This document shows positions 5,883-6,523 of a DNA stretch of 6,523 nt, piece after piece. Each line of letters begins with the position of its first letter. Position 1 is the first letter of the stretch. The notes beneath the pieces are model-generated. The model saw only the letters and a program-made list of their open reading frames with translations. It searched no databases and was not told the origin of the DNA. The translations under genes and the position numbers were made by a program. Source of the DNA: an uncultured Eubacteriales bacterium (GTDB taxonomy: Bacteria; Bacillota; Clostridia; Peptostreptococcales; Anaerovoracaceae). The stretch spans positions 1-6,523 of the forward strand of contig CADCRD010000207.1 of assembly GCA_902803725.1 (NCBI GenBank), in the 5' to 3' direction.

Positions 5883-6523
5883 ATGAAACTAGGAATAGAT
5901 GTTGGTTCGACAACCGTCAAGCTGGTGGTTCTCGATGATGAAAACAATATATTATACAGCAGATATGAAAGACATATGTCCAATGTATTCGAGAAGGTTG
6001 CGGAATTGTTTGAAAACCTGAAGGAAACGATGGGAGATGTGTCATTTAATGTTACTATAACGGGTTCAGGCGGTTTGTCGCTTTCAAAACTGCTGGGCGT
6101 ATATTTCGAGCAGGAAGTGGTTGCGTGTTCCCATGCCGTTGAGCAGATCATTCCTCAGACAGACGTTGCGATCGAACTTGGCGGTGAAGATGCTAAGATA
6201 ACATTTTACGGTCAGACGGTAGAACAGAGAATGAACGGTACTTGCGCCGGCGGTACGGGGGCATTCATAGATCAGATGGCAGTGCTGCTGAATACAGATG
6301 CGGCAGGTCTTAACGAGGCTGCAAAAAATTACAAGATGATCTATCCGATCGCTGCCAGATGCGGTGTATTTGCAAAAACTGATATTCAGCCGATGATCAA
6401 TGAAGGCGCGAGTATCGAAGATCTTTCGGCGTCAATATTTCAGGCAGTAGTAAATCAGACTATCTCAGGCCTTGCATGCGGGCATGTCATCCGGGGCAAT
6501 GTGGCATTTCTGGGCGGTCCGCT
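5883..6523 (+). CDS. Acyl-CoA dehydratase activase (BadF/BadG/BcrA/BcrD ATPase family), N-terminal part
   Basis: The first 213 residues of an ASKHA-fold ATPase, cut by the window end. Activases of this family (HgdC type) use ATP to drive an electron into 2-hydroxyacyl-CoA dehydratases during amino-acid fermentation. Visible motifs are the phosphate loop GIDVGSTTVKLVVLD (4-18), ITGSGGLSLSK (59-69), the adenosine-region IELGGEDAKI (97-106), NGTCAGGTGAFIDQM (118-132) and YPIAARCGVFAKTDIQP (154-170). Cys121 and Cys160 sit in the two positions that in HgdC hold a [4Fe-4S] cluster across the dimer interface, so the cluster is probably present. The wording of the N-terminus resembles the long (over 1,000-residue) clostridial proteins in which activase and dehydratase-like domains are fused, more than the short HgdC type, but the rest lies outside the window. 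The start is supported by AGGA at 5872-5875, seven bases upstream. Confidence 0.92.
   Translation, partial: MKLGIDVGSTTVKLVVLDDENNILYSRYERHMSNVFEKVAELFENLKETMGDVSFNVTITGSGGLSLSKLLGVYFEQEVVACSHAVEQIIPQTDVAIELGGEDAKITFYGQTVEQRMNGTCAGGTGAFIDQMAVLLNTDAAGLNEAAKNYKMIYPIAARCGVFAKTDIQPMINEGASIEDLSASIFQAVVNQTISGLACGHVIRGNVAFLGGP

Noticed and set aside
5834..6151. A 105-codon minus-strand frame opposite the activase start.
   Set aside because: It runs across both the leader and the conserved phosphate-loop region of the activase, and its Ser/Thr-rich product is typical of an antisense shadow.

Overview
The window looks like chromosomal DNA of an anaerobic Firmicute of the class Clostridia. The evidence is moderate GC content with AGGA-type ribosome binding sites, a class A RNase P RNA, a butyrate-type CoA-transferase, an oxygen-sensitive acyl-CoA dehydratase activase, and a DUF975/CmpB-type membrane protein. 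The family cannot be fixed from the sequence alone; Lachnospiraceae or a neighbouring anaerobic group is a reasonable guess.

Layout, left to right. Positions 1 to about 202 hold the 3' part of the RNase P RNA gene (rnpB), cut by the window edge. Positions 301-1932 encode a 543-residue membrane protein that joins a DUF975 domain to a CmpB-like (PF06541) domain. A rho-independent terminator at about 1978-2011 ends that unit. Positions 2048-3400 encode an acetyl-CoA hydrolase/CoA-transferase family enzyme resembling butyryl-CoA:acetate and 4-hydroxybutyrate CoA-transferases. An intergenic region (3401-3571) carries a perfect 14-bp palindrome and a near-consensus sigma-A promoter ahead of a MATE-family efflux transporter (3572-4969). 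A convergent gene on the minus strand (4993-5670) encodes a cysteine-rich YkgJ-like protein. A 212-bp divergent promoter region (5671-5882) separates it from the N-terminal part of an acyl-CoA dehydratase activase (5883 to the window end, incomplete).

How they fit together. The genes look like independent housekeeping or accessory units rather than one operon: each is bounded by its own terminator, promoter or change of strand. The CoA-transferase and the activase both belong to anaerobic acyl-CoA metabolism (amino-acid or hydroxy-acid fermentation), but no dehydratase subunit lies in the window, and two unrelated genes separate them. I found no CRISPR array, insertion sequence, tRNA or phage gene, and no evidence of a novel multi-gene system. 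The most useful observations are at small scale: the CoA-transferase start, which must lie downstream of a terminator hairpin; the palindrome upstream of the MATE promoter; the apparently leaderless YkgJ-like gene with tandem -10 boxes; and the domain fusion in the first protein.
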